In this document: positions 36,581-45,810 of the stretch, piece by piece
Layout of the letters: every line of letters begins with the position of its first letter
Numbering within the stretch: the stretch's first letter is position 1
Assembly (NCBI GenBank): GCA_903932145.1
Contig: CAIZFE010000055.1
Coordinates: 92,743 to 156,742 of the forward strand
Reading direction: 5' to 3'
Origin: an uncultured Rhodopila sp.
GTDB lineage: Bacteria; Pseudomonadota; Alphaproteobacteria; Acetobacterales; Acetobacteraceae
Length of the DNA: 64,000 bases
Program-made: the position numbers and the translations under genes
Notes under the pieces: model-generated
What the model was told of the DNA's origin: nothing
What the model saw: the letters and a program-made list of their open reading frames with translations, nothing else
Database searches by the model: none

Positions 36581-36831
36581 GAGGTGGAATAGCCGTACGT
36601 CATGATCAACGGCGGTTGGTATCACTTGGCGATGGGCGTGGTCACCCGAGAGGTGGCGTCCTCATCCGGTTGATCTGCAATCGTCGTCGATCGATACGCT
36701 ATGCTGAGATGTGAACAGGGCAAAAGACAGGTGAAAATCGTGCTGGTCGTAATCCTGGAGAGGACGCCGACACAGACACTACACAAAAATAGTTAATAAA
36801 AAGCTAACGCCGGATCAGAAAAACACATCGC

Positions 36832-37473
36832 CTACACCAGGGCGACAACATCCGACGGATGTGCGGCCAGTTTGTCCGCCCCGGCCTCGCGCAATTCCGC
36901 CTCTCCGCCATACCCCCACAACACACCGATCGAGCGCAAAGTGTTGGCTTGGGCCGCATGAATGTCATGCAGCCGGTCGCCCACCATGACGGTGTTCGCG
37001 GTGTCATACCCCTCGACCCGCAGGATTTCCGCCAACAGGTCCTGTTTGGCATCCAAACCGCCGCCGGGAAGCGCGCCATACACACGTGGCAGGTATTTGC
37101 GAATGTCCAGATAATCGACGACACGCTCCGCGAAGTCTCGCCGTTTTGATGTCGCCACGCTCAGCACGCGGCCGGCATCCGTCAGCGCCGCCAGCATCTC
37201 GTGGACACCCGGGTAGGCGGAACACTCATAGATACCGACGGTCGTGTAACGGGCTCGATACGTCGCCAGCCCCAGATCGACCCGTTCGTCGCCGAACTTC
37301 GCCAGCAGCATCCCGACCGATTGCCCGATCGGCGGCCCGACCGCCCAGGTAACATCGCCAACCACGGATGGATCATGACCCAGTTCCGCCAGCATATGGC
37401 GGAAACACGCCTCGATCCCGGGACGGGAATCCGCGAGGGTCCCGTCCAGGTCGAGCAAGACAGCCTGTTTCAA
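36832..37473 (-). CDS. HAD-superfamily phosphatase (phosphoglycolate phosphatase-like)
   Basis: 213 residues starting at a TTG that overlaps the acyl-CoA dehydrogenase stop (TTGA), so coupled to it. Motif I DLDGTLADS, cap domain, motif II SVATSKR, motif III Lys near KQDLL, and motif IV MVGDRLHDIHAA. Gph-like in size and cap type; substrate unknown. A longer frame to 37893 runs inside the dehydrogenase gene and is not needed. Confidence 0.85.
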   Translation of the reverse strand: MKQAVLLDLDGTLADSRPGIEACFRHMLAELGHDPSVVGDVTWAVGPPIGQSVGMLLAKFGDERVDLGLATYRARYTTVGIYECSAYPGVHEMLAALTDAGRVLSVATSKRRDFAERVVDYLDIRKYLPRVYGALPGGGLDAKQDLLAEILRVEGYDTANTVMVGDRLHDIHAAQANTLRSIGVLWGYGGEAELREAGADKLAAHPSDVVALV

Positions 37474-38618
37474 GCGACTTTTCCGAACAGACCGCCATGC
37501 GCGGCCAAATAAGTCAGATGGGTGTCGGCATCGCCATAAAGCTGATCGATCATGGTCACGCGCTTGAAGTAATGACCGACCGCGTATTCGTTGGTCATAC
37601 CGATGCCGCCATGCAACTGGATCGCCTCCTGCCCGACCAACCGCGCCGAGCGGCCGATCTGCACCTTGGCGGCGGAGATCGCCTTGCGGCGCTCGATCGG
37701 GTTGTCCTCGGACGCCATCACGGCGGCAAACATCGCCATGCTGCGGGCCTGTTCGACCGCGACCAACATATCGACCGACCGATGCTGCAACACCTGGAAC
37801 GATCCGATCGGGCGGCCGAACTGCTTGCGGGTCTTCAGGTATTCCAGCGTCAGGTCCTGCATCGATTGCATCGCCCCGACAGCCTCGGCGCATACGGCGG
37901 CGATGGCTTCGTCGATGACATGCTCGATCATCGGCAAGGCGTTGTCTGACAGCAGGTCGTCGGCGCTGACGCGGGCGTTGGTCAACGTGACCTCAGCCCC
38001 GCGCTGACCGTCCTGGGTCGGGTAGCCACGGCGAGTGACACCCGGCGTTGCCACATCGACCAGAAACAGCCCGATACCGTTACGGTCACGCCGGTCGCCG
38101 GCCAAACGGGCCGTCACGAAAATCCGGTCGGCGGTATCGCCATGGATGACCACGCTTTTGGCGCCATCCAGGATGTAGGTGTTACCATCCTTGCGGGCCG
38201 TGGTGCTGACATCCGCCAGGTTGTAGCGGGAGTGGCGTTCGACATGCCCAAACGCCAGCTTCAGCTTGCCGGCCGCGACCTTCGGGGCCAGCGCCCCCAG
38301 CACCGACGGCGAGGCCGCCCGTCGCAGCAATCCACCGCCCAGGATAACGGTCGCGAAATACGGCTCCAGCACCAGTCCGCGGCCGAACGCGTCCATGACG
38401 ATGGCGGTTTCCACCGCACCGCCGCCGAAGCCGCCAAGCGTCTCCTCGAACGGCAAACCGAGCAGACCCATTTCGGTGATCTGGTCCCACATGGCGGCGC
38501 TATAGCCGGCGGGTTCGGTCGCGTATTTCTTGCGCTGTTCAAACTGATACTGGTCGGCGACCAGACGATCGACGCTGTCTTTCAGCAGGCGTTGGTCTTC
38601 GGAGAGATCGAAATCCAT
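37470..38618 (-). CDS. Acyl-CoA dehydrogenase
   Basis: 382 residues. N-terminal helical domain (MDFDLSEDQRLLKDSVDRLV), middle beta domain (TYILDGAKSVVIHGDTADRIFVTARL) and C-terminal helical FAD domain (LKTRKQFGRPIGSFQVLQHRSVDML; ELHGGIGMTNEYAVGHYFKR-like end with QLHGGIGMT). It oxidises an acyl-CoA at C2-C3 using FAD and passes electrons to ETF. Second of two dehydrogenase genes in a row, 46 bases after the first. Pairs like this often form heteromers for steroid-ring, cholate or unusual acyl substrates. Confidence 0.92.
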   Translation of the reverse strand: MDFDLSEDQRLLKDSVDRLVADQYQFEQRKKYATEPAGYSAAMWDQITEMGLLGLPFEETLGGFGGGAVETAIVMDAFGRGLVLEPYFATVILGGGLLRRAASPSVLGALAPKVAAGKLKLAFGHVERHSRYNLADVSTTARKDGNTYILDGAKSVVIHGDTADRIFVTARLAGDRRDRNGIGLFLVDVATPGVTRRGYPTQDGQRGAEVTLTNARVSADDLLSDNALPMIEHVIDEAIAAVCAEAVGAMQSMQDLTLEYLKTRKQFGRPIGSFQVLQHRSVDMLVAVEQARSMAMFAAVMASEDNPIERRKAISAAKVQIGRSARLVGQEAIQLHGGIGMTNEYAVGHYFKRVTMIDQLYGDADTHLTYLAAHGGLFGKVA

Positions 38619-38664
38619 GAGAGTCCTCTTATTTTGCGCGTAGCCGCCACACCAACCCTACGCG

Positions 38665-39861
38665 CTACAACCCCAGTATCGCTTTGGCGATGATATTGCG
38701 CTGGATTTCGTTCGACCCGCCGTAGATCGAAACTTTGCGATAGTTGAAGTACATCGGCGCCGCCTCGGATGCGTATTCGGGGCCGACGACAGGCTCGTTG
38801 TTACCGTCGAAATCGCGCTGATACGGCATCACGTAGGGGCCGACGACTTCCATCAGCAGTTCGGTCAGTTGCTGCTGGATGACCGAACCTTTCAGCTTCA
38901 GGATCGACGACGCCGGGTTCTGCCGGCCTTTGGCCATCTTGCGCTCGTCGGACACGACGCGAAGCTGGGTCATTTCCAGCGCCTTCAGTTCCACTTCGAC
39001 CGCCGCGACCTTTTCCCGGAAGCGCGGGCTTTCGATTAGCGGACGCTCACCGGCGAATTCCAGCGCAGCGAGTTCCTTGATGCGGGCGATCTTCGCCTTG
39101 GACGCGCCGACGCGCGCGATGCCGGTGCGTTCGTTGCCGAGGAGGAATTTCGCGTAGTCCCAGCCCTTGTTTTCCTGGCCAACCAGGTTTTCCGCCGGCA
39201 CGACAACATTGTCGAAAAACACCTCGTTCACTTCACGGCCGCCGTCGATGGTGACGATCGGGCGAACGGTGATGCCGGGCGTCTTCATGTCGATCAGCAG
39301 GAACGAGATCCCCTCCTGCGCCTTGGCGGTCGGGTCCGTCCGAACAAGGCAGAAAATCCAGTCGGCGTATTGCGCCAGCGTGGTCCATATCTTCTGGCCG
39401 TTGACGACATAGGTGTCGCCCTGTTTTTCGGCCTTGGTGCGCAACGAGGCCAGATCCGATCCGGAACCGGGCTCCGAGAATCCCTGGCACCAGAAAATGT
39501 CGGCATTCGCGGTGGCGGGCAGGAAGCGCTCCTTGATCTCCTGGCTGCCGAACTGGGCGATCACCGGCCCGACCATGGAGACGTTGAAGGCGATCGGCGC
39601 CGGGCAGTTGGCCTGCTGCATCTCATCCTGGAACAGATAGACCTGGATCGGCGTCCAGTCCTGGCCGCCCCAGGCCACCGGCCAGTTCACCGTGCACCAG
39701 CCGCGCGCGTTCAGGATGCGCTGTGCGGTGATCATGTCGTCGCGGGTCAGGCCCTCCCCTTCCGCCACCTTGGCACGAATGGATTCGGGGATGGCGGTGC
39801 GAAAGAAGTGACGCGCTTCGTCGCGGAAGGCGATTTCTTCGGGCGTGAAGTTCAGGTCCAT
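38665..39861 (-). CDS. Acyl-CoA dehydrogenase
   Basis: 398 residues. MDLNFTPEEIAFRDEARHFF start, FSEPGSGSDLASLRTKAEKQGDTYVVNGQKIWTT flavin-site segment, and C-terminal YGGSNEIQRNIIAKAILGL. ATG at 39861 follows GGAGG. First gene of the acd-acd-HAD run on the minus strand. The closing EIQRNIIA motif is typical of family members that act with a partner subunit. Confidence 0.93.
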   Translation of the reverse strand: MDLNFTPEEIAFRDEARHFFRTAIPESIRAKVAEGEGLTRDDMITAQRILNARGWCTVNWPVAWGGQDWTPIQVYLFQDEMQQANCPAPIAFNVSMVGPVIAQFGSQEIKERFLPATANADIFWCQGFSEPGSGSDLASLRTKAEKQGDTYVVNGQKIWTTLAQYADWIFCLVRTDPTAKAQEGISFLLIDMKTPGITVRPIVTIDGGREVNEVFFDNVVVPAENLVGQENKGWDYAKFLLGNERTGIARVGASKAKIARIKELAALEFAGERPLIESPRFREKVAAVEVELKALEMTQLRVVSDERKMAKGRQNPASSILKLKGSVIQQQLTELLMEVVGPYVMPYQRDFDGNNEPVVGPEYASEAAPMYFNYRKVSIYGGSNEIQRNIIAKAILGL

Positions 39862-39956
39862 GGGCGGCCTCCGTTTTCTTGATTGGTTATAGCCGGGGAC
39901 GTTTGGCGTCAAACGGTGGGATCGTTAGCTCACGCATTTCAGCACCTCAGACGTTT

Positions 39957-40035
39957 CGTCATGGCCCGGCTTATCCGGGCCACCCGTGACTCGACGGTGC
40001 CGCGACAGGTGGCCCAGCCAAGCCGGGCCATGACG
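39957..40035. repeat. 79-bp palindromic repeat, copy 4
   Basis: Full-length copy between the acyl-CoA dehydrogenase start and the msrA stop. Its right arm carries GGCCCAGCCAAGCC where the other copies have GGCCCGGACAAGCC. Confidence 0.85.
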
Positions 40036-40064
40036 GACACGGCAGTACGTCAAGCCCGTCCGTC

Positions 40065-40619
40065 TTATTCCGCCGCGTCGCGCTTCACCCGATCCGCGAA
40101 CTGCTTCCGGAATTTCACCACCTTTGGCGCCACGACCACCTGGCAATAACCGCTCCAGGGATTGCGCGCGAAATAGTCGTGATGCTCCGGTTCCGCCTCA
40201 TAGAACACCGTCAGCGGCTCAATCTCGGTCACCAGCTTGCCCGACCATATCTTCGCATCCGAGATCTCTTGCATGACCGCCCGCGCCGTCACGGCCTGAG
40301 CGTCCGAATGCGTCAAAATGATCGAGCGGTACTGGGACCCGACATCGTTGCCCTGCCGGTCCACCGTCGTCGGATCATGGATCGAGAAAAACACCCGCAG
40401 CAGATCGGCATACGCCAATTGCGACGGGTCGAACTTGACCTGAACGACCTCGGCATGACCGGTCCGGCCCGAGCACACATCCTTATACGCCGGGTTCGTA
40501 ACATGGCCGGCCGCATAGCCGGACATCACCCAACTGACGCCGCGAAGGTCCTTGAAGACGGCCTCCAGACACCAAAAGCAGCCACCTCCCAAGGTGGCGG
40601 TTTCCTGCGTCGCGCTCAT
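40065..40619 (-). CDS. msrA: Peptide methionine sulfoxide reductase A
   Basis: 184 residues. It reduces methionine-S-sulfoxide in proteins. The catalytic Cys14 is in GGGCFWCLE; GYAAGHVTNPAYKDVCSGRTGHAEVVQV, the substrate Glu/Asp region, and NDVGSQYRSIIL follow. ATG at 40619. Stand-alone: no msrB fusion. Confidence 0.95.
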   Translation of the reverse strand: MSATQETATLGGGCFWCLEAVFKDLRGVSWVMSGYAAGHVTNPAYKDVCSGRTGHAEVVQVKFDPSQLAYADLLRVFFSIHDPTTVDRQGNDVGSQYRSIILTHSDAQAVTARAVMQEISDAKIWSGKLVTEIEPLTVFYEAEPEHHDYFARNPWSGYCQVVVAPKVVKFRKQFADRVKRDAAE

Positions 40620-40849
40620 GCCGGTCTTGCTCCCGTTCCGTTCAGCGGCAGCATATATGGGATTTCCGCTGCCGTCACACAGGGGCGTTTTCAGGACGCT
40701 TGCGTGGCCTTCCTGGCAGTCCAAACCGACAGCGGCCCCAGCCTTCCGCGCAGACATCGCCTCAGCATGATGGGATCGAAGGCGCAACCCGGGTTTCCAT
40801 CCCGGTCAAACGCCCGTAGTTTCCCCTTTGTCACATCCAGGAGGAAACG

Positions 40850-41764
40850 ATGGCAGGTATGATGGACGGTAAAGTCGCGGTTGTAACCGGGGCCGGCGGC
40901 GGGATCGGGCGGGAAATTGCCCTTATGATGGCGGCGGCCGGCGCCAAGGTGATCGTCGCCGACATCGGCGCGTCGCTGACCGGTGAGGGCGGCTCCGCCA
41001 GCCCGGCGCAGCAAACCAAACAGTTGATCGAGCAAAAAGGCGGCGCCGCCGAGATTTGCACCGAATCCGTTGCCGCCTGGGGCTCCGCCCAGAAAATCGT
41101 CCAGGCCGCGTTGGACCATTACGGCCGTATCGATGCCGTGGTGAACAACGCCGGCATTCTACGCGACGTGATCTTCCATAAGATGACAGAGGATGACTGG
41201 ATGTCCGTCATCTCGGTGCATTTGAACGGGTCGTTCTTCGTGTCCCGCGCCGCCGCCGAACATTACCGCAAGCAAGAAAGCGGCACGTTCGTCCACATGA
41301 GCAGCACATCCGGCCTGATCGGCAATTTTGGCCAGGCGAACTACTCCGCTGCCAAGCTGGGCATCACCGCGCTGTCGAAGTCGATCGCGCTGGACATGCA
41401 GCGCTATGGCGTTCGTTCCAACTGCATCGCGCCGTTTGCCTGGAGCCGGATGACCAGCTCCATCCCGGCCACCACCCCGGAACAGCAGGCTCGGGTGGCC
41501 AAAATCCAGCAGATGACGCCGGACAAGAACGCGCCGATGGCGGTGTATCTGTCCTCGGATCGGGCCAAGGACGTGACCGGCCAGGTGTTCGGCTGCCGGA
41601 TGAATGAGATGATCCTGTTCAGTTCTCCCCGCCCGACCCGCATCGTGCACCGCGCCGAGGGTTGGACTCCGGAGACGATCGCCGACCATTGCATACCGGC
41701 GATGAAGGCGGCGTTCATGCCGCTGGACCGGTCGGGTGAGGTGTTTGGCTGGGATCCGGTTTGA
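40850..41764 (+). CDS. SDR-family dehydrogenase, multifunctional-enzyme-2-like
   Basis: 304 residues, longer than a classical SDR. TGAGGGIG cofactor loop, NNAGILRDVIFHKMTEDDW, catalytic SSTSG and YSAAK. The NAG-ILRD-F-KMT pattern is that of the (3R)-hydroxyacyl-CoA dehydrogenase unit of peroxisomal MFE-2, so beta-oxidation of a fatty or steroid-like acyl chain is likely. ATG after AGGAGG. Fits the nearby acyl-CoA dehydrogenase pair. Confidence 0.88.
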   Translation: MAGMMDGKVAVVTGAGGGIGREIALMMAAAGAKVIVADIGASLTGEGGSASPAQQTKQLIEQKGGAAEICTESVAAWGSAQKIVQAALDHYGRIDAVVNNAGILRDVIFHKMTEDDWMSVISVHLNGSFFVSRAAAEHYRKQESGTFVHMSSTSGLIGNFGQANYSAAKLGITALSKSIALDMQRYGVRSNCIAPFAWSRMTSSIPATTPEQQARVAKIQQMTPDKNAPMAVYLSSDRAKDVTGQVFGCRMNEMILFSSPRPTRIVHRAEGWTPETIADHCIPAMKAAFMPLDRSGEVFGWDPV

Positions 41765-42085
41765 TCCTTCCCAATGAATTGGCGCGGGCGATGGAGCGTT
41801 TCGTCCGCGAATGGGAAGCTGTAAAATAGCGCGCAAGACTTTCCAGAGGCCGGGGGTAAACTGCTCCAATAGTTTCCCCCGGGTTCATTCGATCATCTGG
41901 CGTTTCCGCCGGAGATTTGGGCTGTTGCTTATCCGAGATGCGGCGTTATCACTTGATCAGTAAGCAAGCTTCAGCGCGTAGAGGGGTATCCGTATCAGCT
42001 CCGTTAACTCGGCGCGACAACGCCGCGAAATCGGGTCGATCCGGGGCCTGCCCACTTTACGTTACGTAATTAATACTACTACGTT

Positions 42086-42107
42086 CGCGGAGCTAACCGG
42101 CTCCGCG
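42086..42107. other. Perfect 8-bp hairpin before the TNT gene
   Basis: CGCGGAGC-TAACCG-GCTCCGCG lies 60 bases upstream of the TNT start, beyond an AT-rich stretch (42060-42080). It could be a leader structure or an operator. The rest of the 404-base gap 41765-42168 shows no gene or RNA I can name. Confidence 0.35.
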
Positions 42108-42168
42108 CGCGGGAGACAATCCTCAGGGCGACCGGTTGTCGTGAAAGCCGAGGAAGGTCCGCCCAAAT

Positions 42169-42708
42169 ATGAAACACCTGTTTCGCTCCGTATCCACCAT
42201 CACGATCCTGCTGGGCGGCCTCTCTCTCGCCCCCGCACAAGCAGAAACCGCCCTGGCCGCGTCTGCCCCGCCGGCTGGCTTCCCCGCCAACCTGCGGTAC
42301 AACCTGGTCCCAAAATGGATCCAGTGGGCCGCCGACAAGGCCAACATCTCCTGGCCGCCGAACGACGGTTGCTCCGCGGCACCCATCGCCCGGGACCTCG
42401 CCCCCGGCACGATGATCGACCGCTTTGGCAGCGAGGGGGGCACGTTCTTCAGCCCCAGGGGAGAAACCTTCGCCTCACGCGCGGTGCCGTATGTGTGCAC
42501 ACAAATGGACTACCGCGTGTATAAAGTGGTGAAGCCGATCGCGGTCAAATCGTGCAAAGCCGCCCCCTGGTTCGGTGAACCCGGTGGCGCGATCCAGGTT
42601 CAAACCGCCGACCCCGCCTATAAACTGGTGGCGGCCGGCGCAATCGAAGCGGTGTCCTATGCAGTTGGCGGAAGTGGTGGTTCGGCTCCGCAGTGCGGGC
42701 GTCCCTGA
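42169..42708 (+). CDS. Secreted TNT-domain protein (NAD+ glycohydrolase-like toxin)
   Basis: 179 residues. Signal peptide to about residue 25 (ending PAQA). The rest is a compact TNT (tuberculosis necrotizing toxin) domain: W62PPND, PGTMIDRFGSEGGTFFSP (Arg85), RAVP, YKVVKPI, and APWFGEPGGAIQ with Gln143. In the TNT family the Arg of the DRFG motif and this Gln are catalytic-site residues for NAD+ hydrolysis. Four Cys (68, 110, 129, 176) fit an exported, disulfide-bonded protein. It is stand-alone, not the tail of a large polymorphic toxin. AGGAAGG lies 13 bases before the ATG. The next gene overlaps its end and is the likely immunity factor. Confidence 0.82.
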   Translation: MKHLFRSVSTITILLGGLSLAPAQAETALAASAPPAGFPANLRYNLVPKWIQWAADKANISWPPNDGCSAAPIARDLAPGTMIDRFGSEGGTFFSPRGETFASRAVPYVCTQMDYRVYKVVKPIAVKSCKAAPWFGEPGGAIQVQTADPAYKLVAAGAIEAVSYAVGGSGGSAPQCGRP

Positions 42709-42916
42709 TTGGTTCTACTGCATTGCCGGAGGGCTTGGTACCGGCGAATGCGTCGGGATTGAGCCAGCCGAGGGCGGTTGGTCGGTCTATTACAGTGAGC
42801 GGGGCCGCAAATCCCCGCTGGAAACCTGCGCCGATGAAGATGCGGCGTGCCGGGCGTTGCTGCGGCACATGGATCGGATGATGCGAGACAGCGGCCGGGG
42901 CGGCTTACCCGGGTAA
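42659..42916 (+). CDS. Candidate immunity protein for the TNT toxin
   Basis: 85 residues. The ATG at 42659 lies inside the TNT gene and overlaps its last 50 bases in another frame. It has no signal peptide and is acidic in the middle, with [33 protein letters not shown]. Small, non-exported proteins directly after TNT genes commonly serve as their antitoxin, blocking the NADase in the producing cell before export. The assignment rests on context and size plus a recollected resemblance to proteins next to other TNT genes. Confidence 0.65.
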   Translation: MQLAEVVVRLRSAGVPDWFYCIAGGLGTGECVGIEPAEGGWSVYYSERGRKSPLETCADEDAACRALLRHMDRMMRDSGRGGLPG

Positions 42917-42939
42917 ACCGGCCGCCTGTTATCGATGCC

Positions 42940-43152
42940 TCAGATCGGAAAAGCGGCGCCATCGGCACCGATCCATTTTTGGCAGAAACCGGCGAGGGTA
43001 AGGCTTTCGGTGCGGGACAACGACGACCAGTCGTCCATCATGTCTCGGACGGCATCCGGGTGCATCGCGATTGCGGGAAGGCGGGCGTCCGGCGGCGAAC
43101 TCCAACCGGCATAAGCCGGCATGGTCGCGGCGTGATGTTGGTGCAGTTGCAT
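42940..43152 (-). CDS. Small hypothetical protein
   Basis: 70 codons with AGGGGG seven bases before the ATG and a high third-position GC, which suits a real gene here. The product begins [17 protein letters not shown] and is without recognised domain or membrane segment. It lies in the 458-base gap between the immunity gene and copA, on the opposite strand. Confidence 0.4.
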   Translation of the reverse strand: MQLHQHHAATMPAYAGWSSPPDARLPAIAMHPDAVRDMMDDWSSLSRTESLTLAGFCQKWIGADGAAFPI

Positions 43153-43374
43153 AAATACCCCCTGTGGTTTTCGGGCAGTCCTGTTGTGGCCCGCCAGTGT
43201 CCTGGTATCGGCGACACCTCGCGTGGTGCCAGCTTCATACGAGTGGACGTTCGCTCGCGGCAGGATCGGAAACTACCCATGATCCGAATCAACAGCGGGC
43301 GGCACGGCCTGCCGGCGTCGCAGGTCAGCCATCGCGTGCTTGACCCGCCACTGACCAAGTCCCTTATTTCTCAC

Positions 43375-45498
43375 ATGACTCACCCCGCCGAGACCATCGA
43401 CCTCGCCATCACCGGCATGACCTGTGCCTCCTGCGTCAGCCGGGTGGAGAAAGTCCTGTCCCGCGTTCCGGGTGTGACAGACGCATCCGTCAATCTGGCG
43501 ACGGAACGGGCTCACATCGCCGGCACGCATCCCGATTTGGCGGGGTTGATCCGGGCGGTCGAGAAGGCTGGTTACGGTGCGACAGAGATCCGGCCAGAAG
43601 CCCCGCCAGCCGACCATCAGAAGCAGGATCATACCGACCTGATCCACCTGATCGCCGCCGCTGTGCTGACCGCACCGTTGCTCGCCGGTATGATCGTCCC
43701 CGCGCTGATGCTGCCGGGTTGGACACAGTTCGCGCTGGCCTCGGTCGTGCAATTTTGGCTCGGCGCGCGATTCTTCATCGCGGGCTGGCACGCCGTCCGA
43801 GCTTTGTCGGGCAACATGGATCTGCTGGTGGCGCTCGGCACCTCCGCCGCATGGGGCCTGTCCACCTGGATCTGGGCCAGCACCGGCCACGCGCACGGGC
43901 TTTACTTCGAGTCCTCCGCCCTGCTCATCACCTTCGTACTGGGCGGGAAATGGCTGGAGGCGAGAGCCAAACGCAGCACCGTGACCGCGATCACCGCCCT
44001 GATGCGCCTGCGCCCCGCCACGGCCCGGGTTCGCCGCGACGGCGTGGACACCGACACCCCGATCACCGCCGTCCGGCATGGCGACCTGGTGGTGGTCCGC
44101 CCGGGAGAGCGCATCCCGGTCGATGGCCGCATCCGTGAGGGCAGCGGCGCAATCGACGCATCCATGCTGACCGGCGAAAGCCTGCCGGTCGATCATACCG
44201 TCGGCGACGCCGTCGCGGCCGGCGCCATCGACACAGACGGAATGCTGGTCATCGAAACCACCGCGATCGGTGCCGAAACCATGCTCGCCCGGATTGTGCG
44301 ACTGGTGGAGGACGCGCAGGCCTCCAAAGCGCCTATTCAGCGCGTGGCCGACCGGGTCAGCGCGGTGTTCGTGCCCGTCGTGCTGGGGATTGCGCTGGTG
44401 ACGCTGGTTGCCTGGCTCGCCACCGGCGTCCCCGCGTCCACCGCCATTCTAAACGCCGTATCAGTGTTGGTGATCGCCTGCCCATGCGCCCTGGGCCTCG
44501 CCACACCCACCGCGATCATGGTCGGAACCGGCATGGCCGCCCGCCGAGGCATCCTGATCCGCGACGCCGCCGCACTGGAACGCGCCCGCGACGTCCAGGT
44601 CGTCGCGTTCGACAAAACCGGGACGCTGACCCTGGGGAAGCCGTCTCTGGCGCGCATCGTGCCCGCTACATACCTGACCGACGCGGCTTCCTTGCAGGCC
44701 GGCAGCGAGCACCCATTGGCCGAGGCGGTCCGTGTCGCGGCACACGGCATGACTCTTTCAAAAGTGGACGATTTTCGCACCCTGCCCGGCCTTGGCGTCA
44801 CCGGAACCGTCGCCGGCCGCACCTTGCTGCTCGGCAACGCCCGCCTGATGCAACAGCACGGCGTCGCGCTGGACGCGCTGAAACTGGATGCCGACGCGAT
44901 GACGGCGGCTGGCCACACGGTGTCGTTTCTGGCCGAACCGAACCGGCTGCTGGCGGTACTGGGATTCTCCGACACGGTGAAATCCGGCGCCAAAGCAGCG
45001 ATCGAACGCCTGCACAAGATGAGTCTGCGCACCGTCATGCTGACCGGCGATGGCGAGGGCGCCGCCGCGTCGGTGGCGGCTCAGGTCGGCATCGACACCG
45101 TGCGTGCCCGCATCCTGCCGGCCGACAAAGCCGCGGTGGTGGCCGAGCTGCGGGCGAACGGCGATGTCGTGGCAATGGTTGGCGACGGCATCAACGACGC
45201 CCCTGCCCTGGCTGCCGCTGATATCGGCATCGCCATGGCCAGCGGCACCGATGTCGCCATGGAGGTCGCGGGCATCACCTTGATGCGCGGTGACCTGTCC
45301 CTCGTGGCCGATGCGATCGACCTGTCCCGCCGGACCTGCCGAAAGATCTGGCAGGGCCTGTTCTGGGCGTTCGCATACAATCTACTGGGCATTCCGTTGG
45401 CCGCGTTCGGCTATCTCAGTCCGGTGCTGGCGGGTGGTGCGATGGCCCTATCGTCCGTCAGTGTCGTCGCGAACGCTCTGTTGTTGCGGCGCCGGTAG
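43375..45498 (+). CDS. copA: Copper-translocating P1B-type ATPase
   Basis: 707 residues. One N-terminal heavy-metal domain with GMTCASC (Cys17, Cys20), eight membrane spans, CPC at 369-371 in [12 protein letters not shown], phosphorylation motif DKTGTLT with Asp413, SEHPL (substrate-class His-Pro) and [10 protein letters not shown]. These define a Cu(I)-type exporter. I start at 43375 just before the metal domain; upstream ATGs (43279 and earlier) are in frame but add no domain, and the Shine-Dalgarno sequence is weak at each. No cueR or copZ is adjacent. A FixI-like role in cytochrome oxidase assembly is possible, given the FNR-box gene next to it. Confidence 0.93.
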   Translation: MTHPAETIDLAITGMTCASCVSRVEKVLSRVPGVTDASVNLATERAHIAGTHPDLAGLIRAVEKAGYGATEIRPEAPPADHQKQDHTDLIHLIAAAVLTAPLLAGMIVPALMLPGWTQFALASVVQFWLGARFFIAGWHAVRALSGNMDLLVALGTSAAWGLSTWIWASTGHAHGLYFESSALLITFVLGGKWLEARAKRSTVTAITALMRLRPATARVRRDGVDTDTPITAVRHGDLVVVRPGERIPVDGRIREGSGAIDASMLTGESLPVDHTVGDAVAAGAIDTDGMLVIETTAIGAETMLARIVRLVEDAQASKAPIQRVADRVSAVFVPVVLGIALVTLVAWLATGVPASTAILNAVSVLVIACPCALGLATPTAIMVGTGMAARRGILIRDAAALERARDVQVVAFDKTGTLTLGKPSLARIVPATYLTDAASLQAGSEHPLAEAVRVAAHGMTLSKVDDFRTLPGLGVTGTVAGRTLLLGNARLMQQHGVALDALKLDADAMTAAGHTVSFLAEPNRLLAVLGFSDTVKSGAKAAIERLHKMSLRTVMLTGDGEGAAASVAAQVGIDTVRARILPADKAAVVAELRANGDVVAMVGDGINDAPALAAADIGIAMASGTDVAMEVAGITLMRGDLSLVADAIDLSRRTCRKIWQGLFWAFAYNLLGIPLAAFGYLSPVLAGGAMALSSVSVVANALLLRRR

Positions 45499-45525
45499 CC
45501 GAAACCGGTTCCGATCGCCGGTGAC

Positions 45526-45539
45526 TTGATTTGGATCAA
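45526..45539. promoter_or_regulatory. Perfect FNR/ANR/FixK-type box
   Basis: TTGATTTGGATCAA matches the TTGATNNNNATCAA consensus exactly. It is centred 66 bases before the ATG of the small membrane protein. A class II position at -41.5 would put the transcription start near 45574, which leaves a short leader with GGAG. This suggests induction under oxygen limitation. Confidence 0.75.
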
Positions 45540-45598
45540 TGCCGACTCATACCCCGTCATCGAAAATGCAACGGTTATTACATTTGACGGAGCGTACG

Positions 45599-45760
45599 AT
45601 GTCCACCGGTAGCCTGCTGTATCTTGTGATGGTCCTGGCCGTTTTCGGGCTGTTTTCCGCCGTTCTGGCGTATCAGTCCTGGCAGCAGTCTCGCCAGGGT
45701 CCCGACATGCTGCCGGCTCAACACGAGCATGAAGAAACGCACCACGCGATCGCTGCCTGA
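45599..45760 (+). CDS. Small single-pass membrane protein under an FNR box
   Basis: 53 residues: one membrane helix (LLYLVMVLAVFGLFSAVLAYQSW) near the N-terminus and a His/Glu-rich tail (HEHEETHH). GGAG lies before the ATG at 45599. The FNR-type box upstream and the copA neighbour suggest a part in microaerobic respiration or metal handling; it does not match CcoS or CcoQ by eye. The His-rich tail could bind metal (inference). Confidence 0.65.
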   Translation: MSTGSLLYLVMVLAVFGLFSAVLAYQSWQQSRQGPDMLPAQHEHEETHHAIAA

Positions 45761-45778
45761 CCAGAGCAGTAGAAAGAA

Positions 45779-45799
45779 GGGGGCGATCAGTCCGCCCCC
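45779..45799. terminator. Bidirectional terminator
   Basis: GGGGGCG pairs with CGCCCCC around a 7-base loop. It is followed by TTTGA on the plus strand and TTCTTTCT on the minus strand. It separates the convergent small membrane protein and nitroreductase genes. Confidence 0.65.
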
Positions 45800-45810
45800 T
45801 TTGACTGCCG

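Noticed and set aside
41761..41829. 22-codon frame overlapping the SDR stop
   Set aside because: It has a TTGA overlap and a plausible helical peptide, but is too short and has no recognisable function; it may be a relic of a longer downstream gene.
42847..43374. Long N-terminal extension of CopA
   Set aside because: The extra 176 codons precede the metal-binding domain, overlap another small gene and the immunity gene, and match no CopA family feature.
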